From: an uncultured Lachnospiraceae bacterium | GTDB taxonomy: Bacteria; Bacillota; Clostridia; Lachnospirales; Lachnospiraceae | DNA: 64,000 nucleotides | Assembly: GCA_900551895.1 (NCBI GenBank) | Contig: URXX01000006.1 | Span: forward strand, 1-64,000 | Reading direction: 5' to 3' | The notes under the pieces: generated by a model | What the model was told of the DNA's origin: nothing | Databases searched by the model: none | The model's input: only the letters and a program-made list of their open reading frames with translations | Program-made: the position numbers and the translations under genes | Part shown: one piece after another, positions 19,286-27,470 of the stretch | Layout: each line of letters begins with the position of its first letter | How positions within the stretch are numbered: position 1 is the stretch's first letter

Positions 19286-19336
19286 TGTAACAAATTTGTA
19301 ACAAGTTGTAATTAAAACGCATTATTTGGGTATAAT
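19286..19336 (+). promoter_or_regulatory. WalR/PhoP-like phased repeats and downstream promoter
   Basis: TGTAAC at 19286-19291, five bases, TGTAAC at 19297-19302, then TGTAAT at 19307-19312. The first two fit the WalR box TGTWAH-N5-TGTWAH, though a PhoP-type site read on the other strand is also possible. TATAAT follows at 19331-19336 without a good -35, so the repeats sit where an activator would replace it. Confidence 0.5.
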
Positions 19337-19379
19337 AATATTAACAAATCAAACCAGATAATGACTCAGGAGGTTATAT

Positions 19380-20423
19380 ATGAAACGAGAGATTATGAAA
19401 GTGACAGTATGTCTTTTGCTTACAACCTGTCTTACTATACCGGCTGTATTTACAAGTGAAGCGGCAGACGCACAATCAGAAACTCAAGGGATTGTAGAAC
19501 TATTAGGAGATAAACCGGTGTTAGATGATATTACTGCAAATTTACCGGCAGCAGCATCTGTTGCAGTAGAAACACAGGAGTTCAATCAGAAAGCATTGGT
19601 AAATACAGACGGAGAAATGTCAGTCTATGCGACAGCAGATGAGAACGGTACAGTTGCAGGAAAAGTATACCGCAACACTGTTGTGCATATTGAAGAAGCG
19701 GGAGATACATGGTCTAAAGTTTCTTCAGGGGATGTAGTAGGATATATAAAAAATGCTAACCTTGTTCTTGGAACAAAGGCAGTAGAAAGAGCGAAAACAG
19801 TATGCCCTGCAAAAGCAACGGTAAACGGAAAAGAATATACTGTTGTAGATACAGACGGAAAACAGTTGACGTTAAAAGGGGCAGACAATGAACAGATTAC
19901 TGTGGCAGCAGCCGATGTAAAAGTAACAAGAAACACACAGAACGGAAAGACAATGCAGCAGATTGCGGAAGAGGAAGCGAAAAAGAAAGCCGAAGAAGAA
20001 GCGAGAAGAAAAGCGGAAGAAGAGGCGAAAATAAAGAAAGCGGAAGCAGCCGCAGCCGCTTCACAGAAAAGAAACGCTCCGATGTCTGTATCGGCAAGCG
20101 ACAGAGATTTAATGGCAGCAATTATCTACTGCGAAGCAGGGGCAGAGCCATATCAGGGCAAAGTTGCAGTTGGTGCGGTTATTATGAACCGTGTAAGAAG
20201 TTCAAGATTCCCGAATACAATTTCAGGAGTTATTTACCAGAGAGGACAGTTTGGTCCGGCGATTACAGGAAAATTGGGACGTGTACTTGCGTCAGGCAAG
20301 GCGACAGCAGAATGCTATAAAGCAGCAGATGCTGCATTGGCAGGAGAAAATCCAATCGGGGATCGTTTATTCTTTGGAAACGGAAATACAGGATATAAAA
20401 TCGGAAGTCATTACTTCCATTAG
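19380..20423 (+). CDS. Secreted SleB-like cell-wall hydrolase with SH3 domain
   Basis: Expected to cut peptidoglycan outside the cell. 347 residues: signal peptide (to about 29), bacterial SH3-type domain (about 78-125, MSVYATADENGTVAGKVYRN), a highly charged Ala/Glu/Lys helix (about 200-225, EEEAKKKAEEEARRK) and a C-terminal Hydrolase_2/SleB domain (about 235-347) opening with MAAIIYCEAGAEPYQGK, where the Glu is the expected catalytic residue. Regulation by a two-component system is suggested by the phased repeats upstream. A terminator follows. In spore formers SleB acts in germination, but the SH3 domain and simple promoter suggest a vegetative role. Confidence 0.9.
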   Translation: MKREIMKVTVCLLLTTCLTIPAVFTSEAADAQSETQGIVELLGDKPVLDDITANLPAAASVAVETQEFNQKALVNTDGEMSVYATADENGTVAGKVYRNTVVHIEEAGDTWSKVSSGDVVGYIKNANLVLGTKAVERAKTVCPAKATVNGKEYTVVDTDGKQLTLKGADNEQITVAAADVKVTRNTQNGKTMQQIAEEEAKKKAEEEARRKAEEEAKIKKAEAAAAASQKRNAPMSVSASDRDLMAAIIYCEAGAEPYQGKVAVGAVIMNRVRSSRFPNTISGVIYQRGQFGPAITGKLGRVLASGKATAECYKAADAALAGENPIGDRLFFGNGNTGYKIGSHYFH

Positions 20424-20439
20424 AATATGAGTGAAATGA

Positions 20440-20476
20440 GAGGTTAGTTCAATTTTGAATTGACCTCTTTTTCTTT
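20440..20476 (+). terminator. Terminator after the wall hydrolase
   Basis: GAGGTTAGTTCAA (20440-20452) pairs with TTGAATTGACCTC (20455-20467) with two G-U pairs, then TTTTTCTTT. Confidence 0.85.
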
Positions 20477-20558
20477 AGAATTCTTTAGAATTTTACTTAT
20501 CTTCTTTCAGAAAAAGTGTTGTAAAATAAACATACAAAAAATGAAAGGAGAGATAAGT

Positions 20559-20993
20559 ATGCTAAACTATTTTATTTCCTTTCTCAACATCTTAAGACGC
20601 TATCTCTGTTTTGCGGCGGCAGACGTTATGCTGGGAGAGGGAACTTCACTCTTACAGCCGTCAACGAAAACAGATTTCGTTTTGGCAGGGTTAGCCGTAT
20701 TTGTTTCTGTTATGATAGAGCGTGAGTATTGGAAGTCGAAAGAAAATAACAGAGCATCTTCTTTTTTAGAAGTTCCGAAAAATTTAAAACAAAAAATCAT
20801 TTTCGGCATTTGGGTGTTGATGAAAATTTTATACAACTATTTGATTGTCGGAGCGTTGCAAATCCTTTTCTTAAAATGTGACAGTCTTTTAAAACCGAAT
20901 GCGGAGGGGGAATATTTCATTGCGTTTATGATTATTTTATGTTCCTTTCCGATTGTATATTTTTATCAGATAAAGAAAAGAAACATGGTATAA
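20559..20993 (+). CDS. Unknown small membrane protein
   Basis: Function not recognised. The 144-residue product has hydrophobic stretches near residues 1-25, 40-58, 80-105 and 118-137, so about three to four membrane segments, and a basic end (KKRNMV). The open frame could start at 20460 but that part overlaps the upstream terminator; ATG 20559 has AAAGGAG eight bases before it and gives MLNYFISFLNILRRYL. The following response regulator begins 30 bases after the stop, so it may belong to that operon. Confidence 0.7.
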   Translation: MLNYFISFLNILRRYLCFAAADVMLGEGTSLLQPSTKTDFVLAGLAVFVSVMIEREYWKSKENNRASSFLEVPKNLKQKIIFGIWVLMKILYNYLIVGALQILFLKCDSLLKPNAEGEYFIAFMIILCSFPIVYFYQIKKRNMV

Positions 20994-21022
20994 TAAGAAA
21001 AAAGACGAAAGAAGGGGAGCAG

Positions 21023-21748
21023 ATGCAGAAAAGTAAAATCATGGTTGTAGATGATGATGTGGATATTCGTCAGGCGTTAAGAGTGCTGTTGGAAAAAGAA
21101 GATTATGAGGTGGTAGAGGCGGATAATGGGGAAACGGCATTGGAGTTGCTGGACGGGACAGTTGATTTAATGGTTTTGGATATGATGATGCCCGAAAAGG
21201 ACGGACTGACTACCTGTGAAGAAGTGAGGAAAACATATACGTTTCCAATTTTATTTCTTACGGCAAAAACAATGGAAAATGATAAGTACATGGGATTTTC
21301 AAGCGGAGCAGATGATTATCTGACAAAACCCTTTTCTCAAACGGAAATTTTAGCGAGAATTTCAGCAATGTTAAGGAGATATTATATTTATCAGGGGAAA
21401 GGGGCAGAGCAAAAAGAAAACTATATCTGTATCAAAGATTTGAAAATTGATAAAACCGTATCCCGCGTTTATCAGGGAGAAAAAGAAATTATTCTTACCG
21501 GTACGGAATATGAACTTTTACTTTTTATGGCGAAGCATCTCAATAAAGTTTTTACGCTGGAAGAACTGTATGAGAATATATGGAATGAGCCATATCACTT
21601 TTCTGTAAATGCTACCGTTATGGTACATATCCGAAATTTACGGCGTAAGTTAAATGATACATCACAGGCGTCTAAATATATTAAAAATATTTGGGGAAAG
21701 GGTTATGCGATTATCGATGAAAGAAATGAGAAAAAAATATCTGAATAG
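21023..21748 (+). CDS. OmpR-family response regulator (VanR-like)
   Basis: 241 residues: receiver domain with DDDVD, phosphorylated D53 in LMVLDMMMPEKDG and TKPFS, then a winged helix (LTGTEYELLLFMAKHLNKVFTLEELYE, KNIWGKGYAI). Start chosen at ATG 21023 with GGGGAG seven bases ahead; an earlier in-frame start lies inside the previous gene. The kinase gene overlaps its 3' end, which points to a cognate, translationally coupled pair. Confidence 0.93.
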   Translation: MQKSKIMVVDDDVDIRQALRVLLEKEDYEVVEADNGETALELLDGTVDLMVLDMMMPEKDGLTTCEEVRKTYTFPILFLTAKTMENDKYMGFSSGADDYLTKPFSQTEILARISAMLRRYYIYQGKGAEQKENYICIKDLKIDKTVSRVYQGEKEIILTGTEYELLLFMAKHLNKVFTLEELYENIWNEPYHFSVNATVMVHIRNLRRKLNDTSQASKYIKNIWGKGYAIIDERNEKKISE

Positions 21749-23012
21749 AGAGTTATTTGTTTTAAGTCTGCTGTCGTTTGGCATTTCTGTCCTTGTATAT
21801 TTTGTTCTTTCCTTTTCTTCTTCCTATTTGCTTGCGAAGTATTACAACACGGAAGAGCATATCGAAAAGTTAGAACAGAAATATGCTGAAGATTTGCAGA
21901 GTTATATCGAGAAAGAAAAGATTACTGTTCAAAATATTTGGAAAATTGATGAATGGGTTTTTGACAGAGAAGATGTATTTCCAAAGATTTTTGTAAATGG
22001 AAATATCATTTATGATGCCATGTATGGGGCAACGGATAAAGGCGGTGAAAGAAGAGAAAATTTTGGAAAGATGAAAAGTTACGAACTGAAATTAGGGAGT
22101 GATAAAGCGGAGGCGGTCTTGTTCTGTTATGATTTTTCGGCAGAAAATTATGCCGGATATCTCTCGCTTCTTCTTTCTTTCCTTGTTTTCTTTATTGTGA
22201 TGATAGCAGGTGTCCGCAGGAAAATAAGATATCTTATTACAATGCGAAAAGAACTGTGTATGCTGTCGGAAAATTTGGATTGTCCCGTAACGCTTCGGGG
22301 AAATGATGAGATTACCGATGTGGCTCGTGGCATAGATGTATTGAGATTATCGGTGAAAGACAAAATGCAAAAAGAAAAGACGGCTTATGAGGCAAATCAC
22401 CGCCTGATTACTTCACTTTCCCATGATATTAAAACTCCGCTGACAACTGTGATTGCCTACTTGGAGTTGGCGAAAAGTAAGGGCAGGGAAGATGAAGAAT
22501 TAAAGAAATACATCGGAATTTCCTTAGACAAGGCAAATCATCTGAAAGAATTGACAAATGAACTGTTTGAACATTTTCTTCTTTGCGGCGGAGAGGAGAA
22601 GATTTCTTTTGAGAAAGTGAATGGAAATGAACTGATTATGCAGATGCTGGAGGAAAATTTGTTTGATTTGGAAATGCAGGGAGCAGATATACGGCGGGAG
22701 GTAGATGATATTACGTCAACTTTAGAAGTCAACATTAATTTGGTATACCGACTTTTTCATAATCTGTTTTCTAATTTGACAAAGTATGGTGATTTATCCA
22801 AACCGATTTTTATTCACTACGCACTGGAAAATGGTTATCTTGTACTTTCCATGCAAAATACAAAAGCAAAATTAACAAATAGAAGAGATTCGGCAAAAAT
22901 TGGTCTGCATAATTGTGCTGCGATTATGGAAAAACATAAAGGTACATTTGAAGTTTTTGAGAACGATAGTACATTTTCCGTAAGATTCGCCTTTCCGCTA
23001 AACAAAGCATAA
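21705..23012 (+). CDS. Membrane sensor histidine kinase
   Basis: About 435 residues. Two membrane segments (near 20-40 and 150-170 of this start) enclose an outside sensor of about 110 residues; a HAMP-like linker, HisKA box (SLSHDIKTPLTTVIAYLE, H240) and an HATPase domain follow. The ATPase region is less typical than in the first kinase: the N box is HNLFSNLTKY and the glycine-rich G boxes are weak. The start is uncertain: ATG 21705 has GGGGAAAGG close by; ATG 21717 and 21726 are alternatives. The 44-base overlap with the regulator gene is unusually long for such pairs. Confidence 0.85.
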   Translation: MRLSMKEMRKKYLNRELFVLSLLSFGISVLVYFVLSFSSSYLLAKYYNTEEHIEKLEQKYAEDLQSYIEKEKITVQNIWKIDEWVFDREDVFPKIFVNGNIIYDAMYGATDKGGERRENFGKMKSYELKLGSDKAEAVLFCYDFSAENYAGYLSLLLSFLVFFIVMIAGVRRKIRYLITMRKELCMLSENLDCPVTLRGNDEITDVARGIDVLRLSVKDKMQKEKTAYEANHRLITSLSHDIKTPLTTVIAYLELAKSKGREDEELKKYIGISLDKANHLKELTNELFEHFLLCGGEEKISFEKVNGNELIMQMLEENLFDLEMQGADIRREVDDITSTLEVNINLVYRLFHNLFSNLTKYGDLSKPIFIHYALENGYLVLSMQNTKAKLTNRRDSAKIGLHNCAAIMEKHKGTFEVFENDSTFSVRFAFPLNKA

Positions 23013-23027
23013 TCGTTTAAATTTTTC

Positions 23028-23056
23028 TTGAAAAAGAAAATAAGATATAGTAAAAT
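23028..23056 (+). promoter_or_regulatory. Candidate promoter of the stomatin-like gene
   Basis: TTGAAA at 23028-23033 and TAAAAT at 23051-23056, 17-base spacer. Confidence 0.5.
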
Positions 23057-23099
23057 AAATAAATAAAAAAATATTTTCAGAAAACAAGGAGGGGTTTCT

Positions 23100-24050
23100 A
23101 TGTATTACGGAAGTAGCGGAATCGGAATGGGAACAATTGTCGGGATTGCATTATTGATTTTGATCGTCCTGATATTGATTTCCTGCATTAAGGTTGTTAC
23201 GCAGGCACAGGCGCTTGTTGTCGAGCGATTGGGAGCGTATCAGGCAACGTGGGGCGTAGGTCTGCATTTTAAAATACCTATTATCGAGCGTGTTGCAAGA
23301 AAAGTAGATTTAAAGGAGCAGGTGGCTGACTTCCCGCCACAGCCTGTTATTACGAAAGATAATGTTACAATGCGTATCGATACGGTTGTATTTTATCAGA
23401 TTACAGATCCAAAACTTTTCTGTTATGGGGTAGCCAATCCGCTTATGGCGATTGAAAATCTGACAGCGACAACACTTCGTAACATTATCGGTGATTTGGA
23501 ATTGGACGAAACATTAACTTCAAGAGAAACAATCAATGCGAAGATGCGTTCTTCTCTTGATGTAGCGACTGATCCTTGGGGAATTAAAGTAAACAGGGTA
23601 GAGTTGAAAAACATTATACCTCCTGCCGCTATTCAGGACGCAATGGAAAAACAGATGAAGGCAGAACGTGAAAGACGTGAATCCATTCTCCGTGCAGAAG
23701 GTGAGAAGAAATCAACTATTCTTGTTGCAGAGGGTAATAAAGAATCTGCAATTCTTGACGCTGAGGCAGAGAAACAGGCAGCAATTTTAAGAGCCGAAGC
23801 AGAGAAAGAAAAGATGATTAAAGAGGCTGAAGGTCAGGCGGAGGCTATTCTTAAAGTGCAGCAGGCAAATGCTGACGGTATCCGTTTCTTGAAAGAGGCG
23901 GGAGCAGACGAGGCCGTATTGACAATGAAGAGTCTTGAAGCATTTGCGAAAGCAGCGGACGGAAAAGCAACGAAAATTATTATTCCGTCAGAAATTCAAA
24001 GCGTTGCGGGATTGGTAAAATCCGTGACGGAAATCGGAAAAGATAAATAA
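23100..24050 (+). CDS. SPFH/Band 7 (stomatin-like, QmcA type) membrane protein
   Basis: A 316-residue protein with one N-terminal membrane helix (about 8-30), an SPFH domain (VVTQAQALVVERLGAYQATWGVGLHFKIPIIERV starts it) and a long charged coiled coil (about 180-255, repeated RAEGEKKSTILVAEG, ILDAEAEKQAAILRAEAEK). Such proteins form membrane scaffolds linked to protein quality control or lipid microdomains. It is a single gene: promoter in front, terminator behind. The usual NfeD partner gene is not beside it. AGGAGGGG lies seven bases before ATG. Confidence 0.93.
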   Translation: MYYGSSGIGMGTIVGIALLILIVLILISCIKVVTQAQALVVERLGAYQATWGVGLHFKIPIIERVARKVDLKEQVADFPPQPVITKDNVTMRIDTVVFYQITDPKLFCYGVANPLMAIENLTATTLRNIIGDLELDETLTSRETINAKMRSSLDVATDPWGIKVNRVELKNIIPPAAIQDAMEKQMKAERERRESILRAEGEKKSTILVAEGNKESAILDAEAEKQAAILRAEAEKEKMIKEAEGQAEAILKVQQANADGIRFLKEAGADEAVLTMKSLEAFAKAADGKATKIIIPSEIQSVAGLVKSVTEIGKDK

Positions 24051-24062
24051 GCAGACAGAAAG

Positions 24063-24092
24063 AAAGGGGTATGTTCATCATATCCCTTTTTT
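24063..24092 (+). terminator. Terminator after the stomatin-like gene
   Basis: AAAGGGGTATG and CATATCCCTTT form the stem around TTCAT, followed by T residues. It ends only about 20 bases before the next start codon, so the fusion gene that follows needs either readthrough or a promoter I do not see. Confidence 0.75.
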
Positions 24093-24111
24093 GGACGCGG
24101 GGAGGTGCAAA

Positions 24112-25995
24112 ATGAAGCCGGTAATTGATTTGGAAAAAGAATATGCGATTATGTTGGACGGCGGAGGCGCCAGAGGCGCTTATCAGATTGGTGCGTGGAA
24201 AGCGCTGCGGGAGGCGGGCGTAAAAGTGAATGCGGTGGCAGGCACGTCTGTCGGTGCGTTAAACGGTGCGTTTATCTGTATGGATGATGTGGAAAAGGCG
24301 GAGAAAGTCTGGAGTGAAATTACATTTTCAAAAGTAATGGATGTAGATGATATATGGATGGAGCGATTGTTCCGCAAAGAAAATACGCTGACGGAGGTGT
24401 TGCGGGAGATTTGGAAAACATTGGCGGACGGTGGTGTCGATGTGACGCCTTTGCGGAGATTGATACATGAAAATGTGGATGAGAAAAAGATACGACAGTC
24501 GGGAATAGAGTTTTGTCTTATGACTTTTTCCGTGTCGGATATGAAAGAACTGGATTTAAGCATAGAGGATATTCCTGAGGGAATGCTGGAGGATTTCCTA
24601 TTGGCGAGCGCCTATCTTGTGGGATTTAAAAATGAAAAACTACACGGAAAAACATATATTGACGGCGGTGTCATTAATAATGTGCCAATGGGAGCGTTGG
24701 TGGACAGAGGGTATGAAAATATCATTCAAATTCGGATTTATGGTCCGGGACGTGAACCTAAAGTACATCTGACCGATGAAATGAATGTGTATCGGATTGC
24801 TCCCCGTGTGAAACTCGGAAGTATTATCGAGTTTCATCAGAAACGCAGCAGACAAAATATGCAAATCGGATATTATGATGCAAAGCGAATGATTTACGGA
24901 CTAAAAGGGCGGATTTACTATATTGAACAAATAGAGGAAGAGTGCTATTATAGTACGAGGATTTCGCGTCTGTCAGAAAAAGAACGTATGGAAACGGCAT
25001 TTGAACTGCGAATGCCCGTAGGCTGTACGGAGGAGGAATTATATCTGACGATGCTGGAAGCCTGTGCAAAATTGCTTCGTATTCAGAAATATAAGATTTA
25101 TACGGAGCGAGAACTGTATGAACAAGTCTGCAGGCGGTATGAACAGATGAGGGATAAGAGAGAATTTCCCAAGTTTGTTGCAGCGCTTGTGCGGATAGGA
25201 AGGGATTATGTGACGGATTTAATGAAAATAAATACGAAATGGGCGGGGAATACCGTCTATTCCTATGAGGAGATAGACTCCACAAATGCGGAGGCGATGC
25301 GTCTGGCAAAAGACGGTGAAAAACACGGTACACTTGTTACGGCAAAGAAACAGTATGCCGGACGGGGCAGGCGTGGAAGAACGTGGGAGTCTGAAGATGC
25401 AGACAATATTTATATGTCCCTTTTGCTAAGACCAAAGTTTTCGGCGGAGAAAGCCCCGATGCTTACGCTTGTCATGGCATACAGTGTAGCGAAAGTATTG
25501 CGAGAGCGGGAAGACTTGGAAGTGAAAATTAAATGGCCCAACGATTTGGTTATCGGGAAAAAGAAGATTTGCGGTATTCTTACCGAGATGAAAATGGAGG
25601 AAAGAGCGATTTCTTCGGTGATAATCGGTGTCGGAATAAATGTAAATGTGGAAAACTTTCCGAAAGAACTGCGGGATAAGGCGACCTCATTAAAAAAAGA
25701 GGCGGGAAGAGAGTTTTGCTGTACCGATTTAATTGCAAAAATAATGGAGTCTTTTGAGGAAAACTATAATCGGTTTGCGGAAACGGAAGACGTATCCTTT
25801 ATGCAGGACGAATATAATGAAATGTTAGTGAACTGCGGAAAACAGGTGCGGATTTTAGAACCGAATAACGAATATGAAGCGTTCGCTCTCGGGATCAATG
25901 AAGAGGGAGAGTTGCTTGTAGAGAAAGAAGACGGGAAAATCGAAAGAGTTTTCTCGGGAGAAGTTTCAGTGAGAGGAATGTATGAATATGTATAG
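24112..25995 (+). CDS. Patatin-like phospholipase fused to biotin-protein ligase (BirA catalytic part)
   Basis: One 627-residue frame joins two enzymes. Residues 1-290 are a patatin-like lipase with all three hallmarks: oxyanion motif DGGGARGAY, nucleophile Ser in GTSVGALNG and catalytic Asp in IDGGVINN. Residues about 290-370 are helical linker. Residues about 375-627 are a biotin-[carboxylase] ligase without the N-terminal HTH: GRGRRGRTWES (biotinyl-AMP loop), KWPNDLVIGKKKICGIL and IIGVGINV. ATG 24112 is preferred over TTG 24091 because GGGGAGG precedes it. An internal in-frame GTG at 25210 has AGGAAGGG five bases ahead, so a separate ligase may also be made. The stop overlaps the next gene. 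I do not know this fusion as an established family; a frameshift artefact is excluded by the open frame. Confidence 0.93.
   Translation: MKPVIDLEKEYAIMLDGGGARGAYQIGAWKALREAGVKVNAVAGTSVGALNGAFICMDDVEKAEKVWSEITFSKVMDVDDIWMERLFRKENTLTEVLREIWKTLADGGVDVTPLRRLIHENVDEKKIRQSGIEFCLMTFSVSDMKELDLSIEDIPEGMLEDFLLASAYLVGFKNEKLHGKTYIDGGVINNVPMGALVDRGYENIIQIRIYGPGREPKVHLTDEMNVYRIAPRVKLGSIIEFHQKRSRQNMQIGYYDAKRMIYGLKGRIYYIEQIEEECYYSTRISRLSEKERMETAFELRMPVGCTEEELYLTMLEACAKLLRIQKYKIYTERELYEQVCRRYEQMRDKREFPKFVAALVRIGRDYVTDLMKINTKWAGNTVYSYEEIDSTNAEAMRLAKDGEKHGTLVTAKKQYAGRGRRGRTWESEDADNIYMSLLLRPKFSAEKAPMLTLVMAYSVAKVLREREDLEVKIKWPNDLVIGKKKICGILTEMKMEERAISSVIIGVGINVNVENFPKELRDKATSLKKEAGREFCCTDLIAKIMESFEENYNRFAETEDVSFMQDEYNEMLVNCGKQVRILEPNNEYEAFALGINEEGELLVEKEDGKIERVFSGEVSVRGMYEYV
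25197..25212 (+). promoter_or_regulatory. Possible internal ribosome site for the biotin ligase half
   Basis: AGGAAGGG at 25197-25204, five bases, then in-frame GTG at 25210 (codon 367), just before the ligase domain; ATG 25222 is a second option. The site may be coincidental. Confidence 0.4.
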
Positions 25996-26326
25996 AGAAG
26001 AAAAAACAGTATTATGTGCGTCAAACGCATATGAAAAGAAATATTATTTTAATCCGGATTTTGACGCACTGCCGGACAGTATTAAAGATGAATTGAAAAT
26101 TATGTGCGTGTTATATACGGAAGAAATCGGCGGTATTCTCGCCCTAGAATTTGAGGAGGACGGAACGCTTGTTTTTGAAGTGTCCTCAGAAGAAAATGAT
26201 TTTCTTTATGACGATATCGGAAGCAGATTGAAAATCAAAGAGTTGCAGAGAACAAAGGAAGATTTACTTCGTTCTCTTGAATTGTACTATAAAGTATTTT
26301 TCTTAGGAGAGGATATAGGGGAATAA
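25982..26326 (+). CDS. Small conserved protein (DUF6145-like), function unknown
   Basis: A 114-residue acidic, soluble protein without signal peptide. I associate its layout (YYFNPDFDALPDSIKDELKIMCVLYTEEIGGI, then a beta-rich part and a C-terminal helix) with an uncharacterised Lachnospiraceae family that sits next to dus genes. It starts 14 bases inside the fusion gene behind GAGAGGA and its stop codon shares one base with the ATG of the dihydrouridine synthase, so the three genes are translationally coupled. Confidence 0.8.
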   Translation: MNMYREEKTVLCASNAYEKKYYFNPDFDALPDSIKDELKIMCVLYTEEIGGILALEFEEDGTLVFEVSSEENDFLYDDIGSRLKIKELQRTKEDLLRSLELYYKVFFLGEDIGE

Positions 26327-27288
26327 TGCTGAAGATAGGAAATGTAGAACTGGAAAATCCATATATTTTAGCCCCGATGGCAGGGGTGACTGATTTGCCG
26401 TTCCGATTACTCTGTAAAGAGCAGGGGGCGGGACTTCTTTGCATGGAAATGGTCAGCGCTAAGGCAATTCAGTATAAGAACCGCAATACGCAGGCACTTT
26501 TAGAAATTCATCCGGAGGAGAAACCGGTTTCTCTCCAGTTATTCGGTTCAGACCCTGATGTGATGAGCGAAGTTGCAAAAAGTATTGAAGAACTGCCGTT
26601 TGCGATTTTAGATATTAACATGGGCTGTCCTGTGCCGAAAATCGTAAAAAACGGAGAGGGTTCAGCGTTAATGAACAATCCGAAACTGGTGGAGCAGATT
26701 GTAACAAAAGTGTCTAGGGCAATTCAGAAGCCGGTTACGGTAAAAATCCGTAAAGGCTTTAACGATGCTTCTGTAAATGCGGTGGAGATTGCAAAAATCA
26801 TTGAGGCGAGCGGCGGCGCTGCCGTTGCTGTTCACGGGAGAACGAGAGAGCAGTATTACTCGGGAAAGGCAGACTGGGATATTATTCGTCAGGTAAAGGA
26901 GGCGGTTTCCATTCCGGTTATAGCGAACGGAGATGTGACTTGCGGGCAGGACGCCGTTGAGATAAAAAAACAGACAAACTGTGACGGTATTATGATTGGA
27001 AGAGGAGCGCAGGGAAATCCGTGGATTTTCTCCGAGTTGCTCTATTATGAAAAACACGGCGAGATGCCGAAACGCCCTGACGTACAGGAAGTAAAAAGAA
27101 CCATGTTAAGACACGCCGAATTGCAGATGAAATATAAAGGCGATTATCTCGGTATTCGAGAAATGCGTAAGCATATTGCGTGGTACACAACGGGAATGAA
27201 AAACTCTGCGAAGTTGAGAGATGACATAAATCGGGTGGAAAGTTTTGAAGAATTAAAGGCGTTGTTAGATGAAAGATTAGTAGATTAG
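26326..27288 (+). CDS. dusB: tRNA-dihydrouridine synthase (DusB type)
   Basis: Reduces uridine to dihydrouridine in tRNA with FMN. The 320-residue protein has the family blocks LAPMAGVTDLPFR, DINMGCPVPKIVKNGEGSALM (active-site Cys), VKIRKGF, AVHGRTREQYYSGKADWD, IANGDV and MIGRGAQGNPWIF. The TAATG overlap at 26324-26328 couples it to the gene before. A strong terminator follows. Which uridine it modifies is not readable from the sequence, so the B suffix is by overall resemblance. Confidence 0.92.
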   Translation: MLKIGNVELENPYILAPMAGVTDLPFRLLCKEQGAGLLCMEMVSAKAIQYKNRNTQALLEIHPEEKPVSLQLFGSDPDVMSEVAKSIEELPFAILDINMGCPVPKIVKNGEGSALMNNPKLVEQIVTKVSRAIQKPVTVKIRKGFNDASVNAVEIAKIIEASGGAAVAVHGRTREQYYSGKADWDIIRQVKEAVSIPVIANGDVTCGQDAVEIKKQTNCDGIMIGRGAQGNPWIFSELLYYEKHGEMPKRPDVQEVKRTMLRHAELQMKYKGDYLGIREMRKHIAWYTTGMKNSAKLRDDINRVESFEELKALLDERLVD

Positions 27289-27301
27289 TGAAAGTGCATA
27301 A

Positions 27302-27350
27302 AAAATATCCTATAAATCGTGTAAAATGATTTGTATAGGATATTTTTTTT
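27302..27350 (+). terminator. Terminator after the dihydrouridine synthase
   Basis: AAATATCCTATAAATC pairs with GATTTGTATAGGATATTT (two bulged bases), followed by eight T. Confidence 0.88.
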
Positions 27351-27470
27351 GTACACTTTTTCTTATAGATAAAATTTTTTGTGAGTATTATAATAAAAAG
27401 TAAAGCAAAAACAAGTTCGGACTAGATATTTTGCATAAAGTATTTTGCTGCGAATTAGGGAGGAAGAAAA

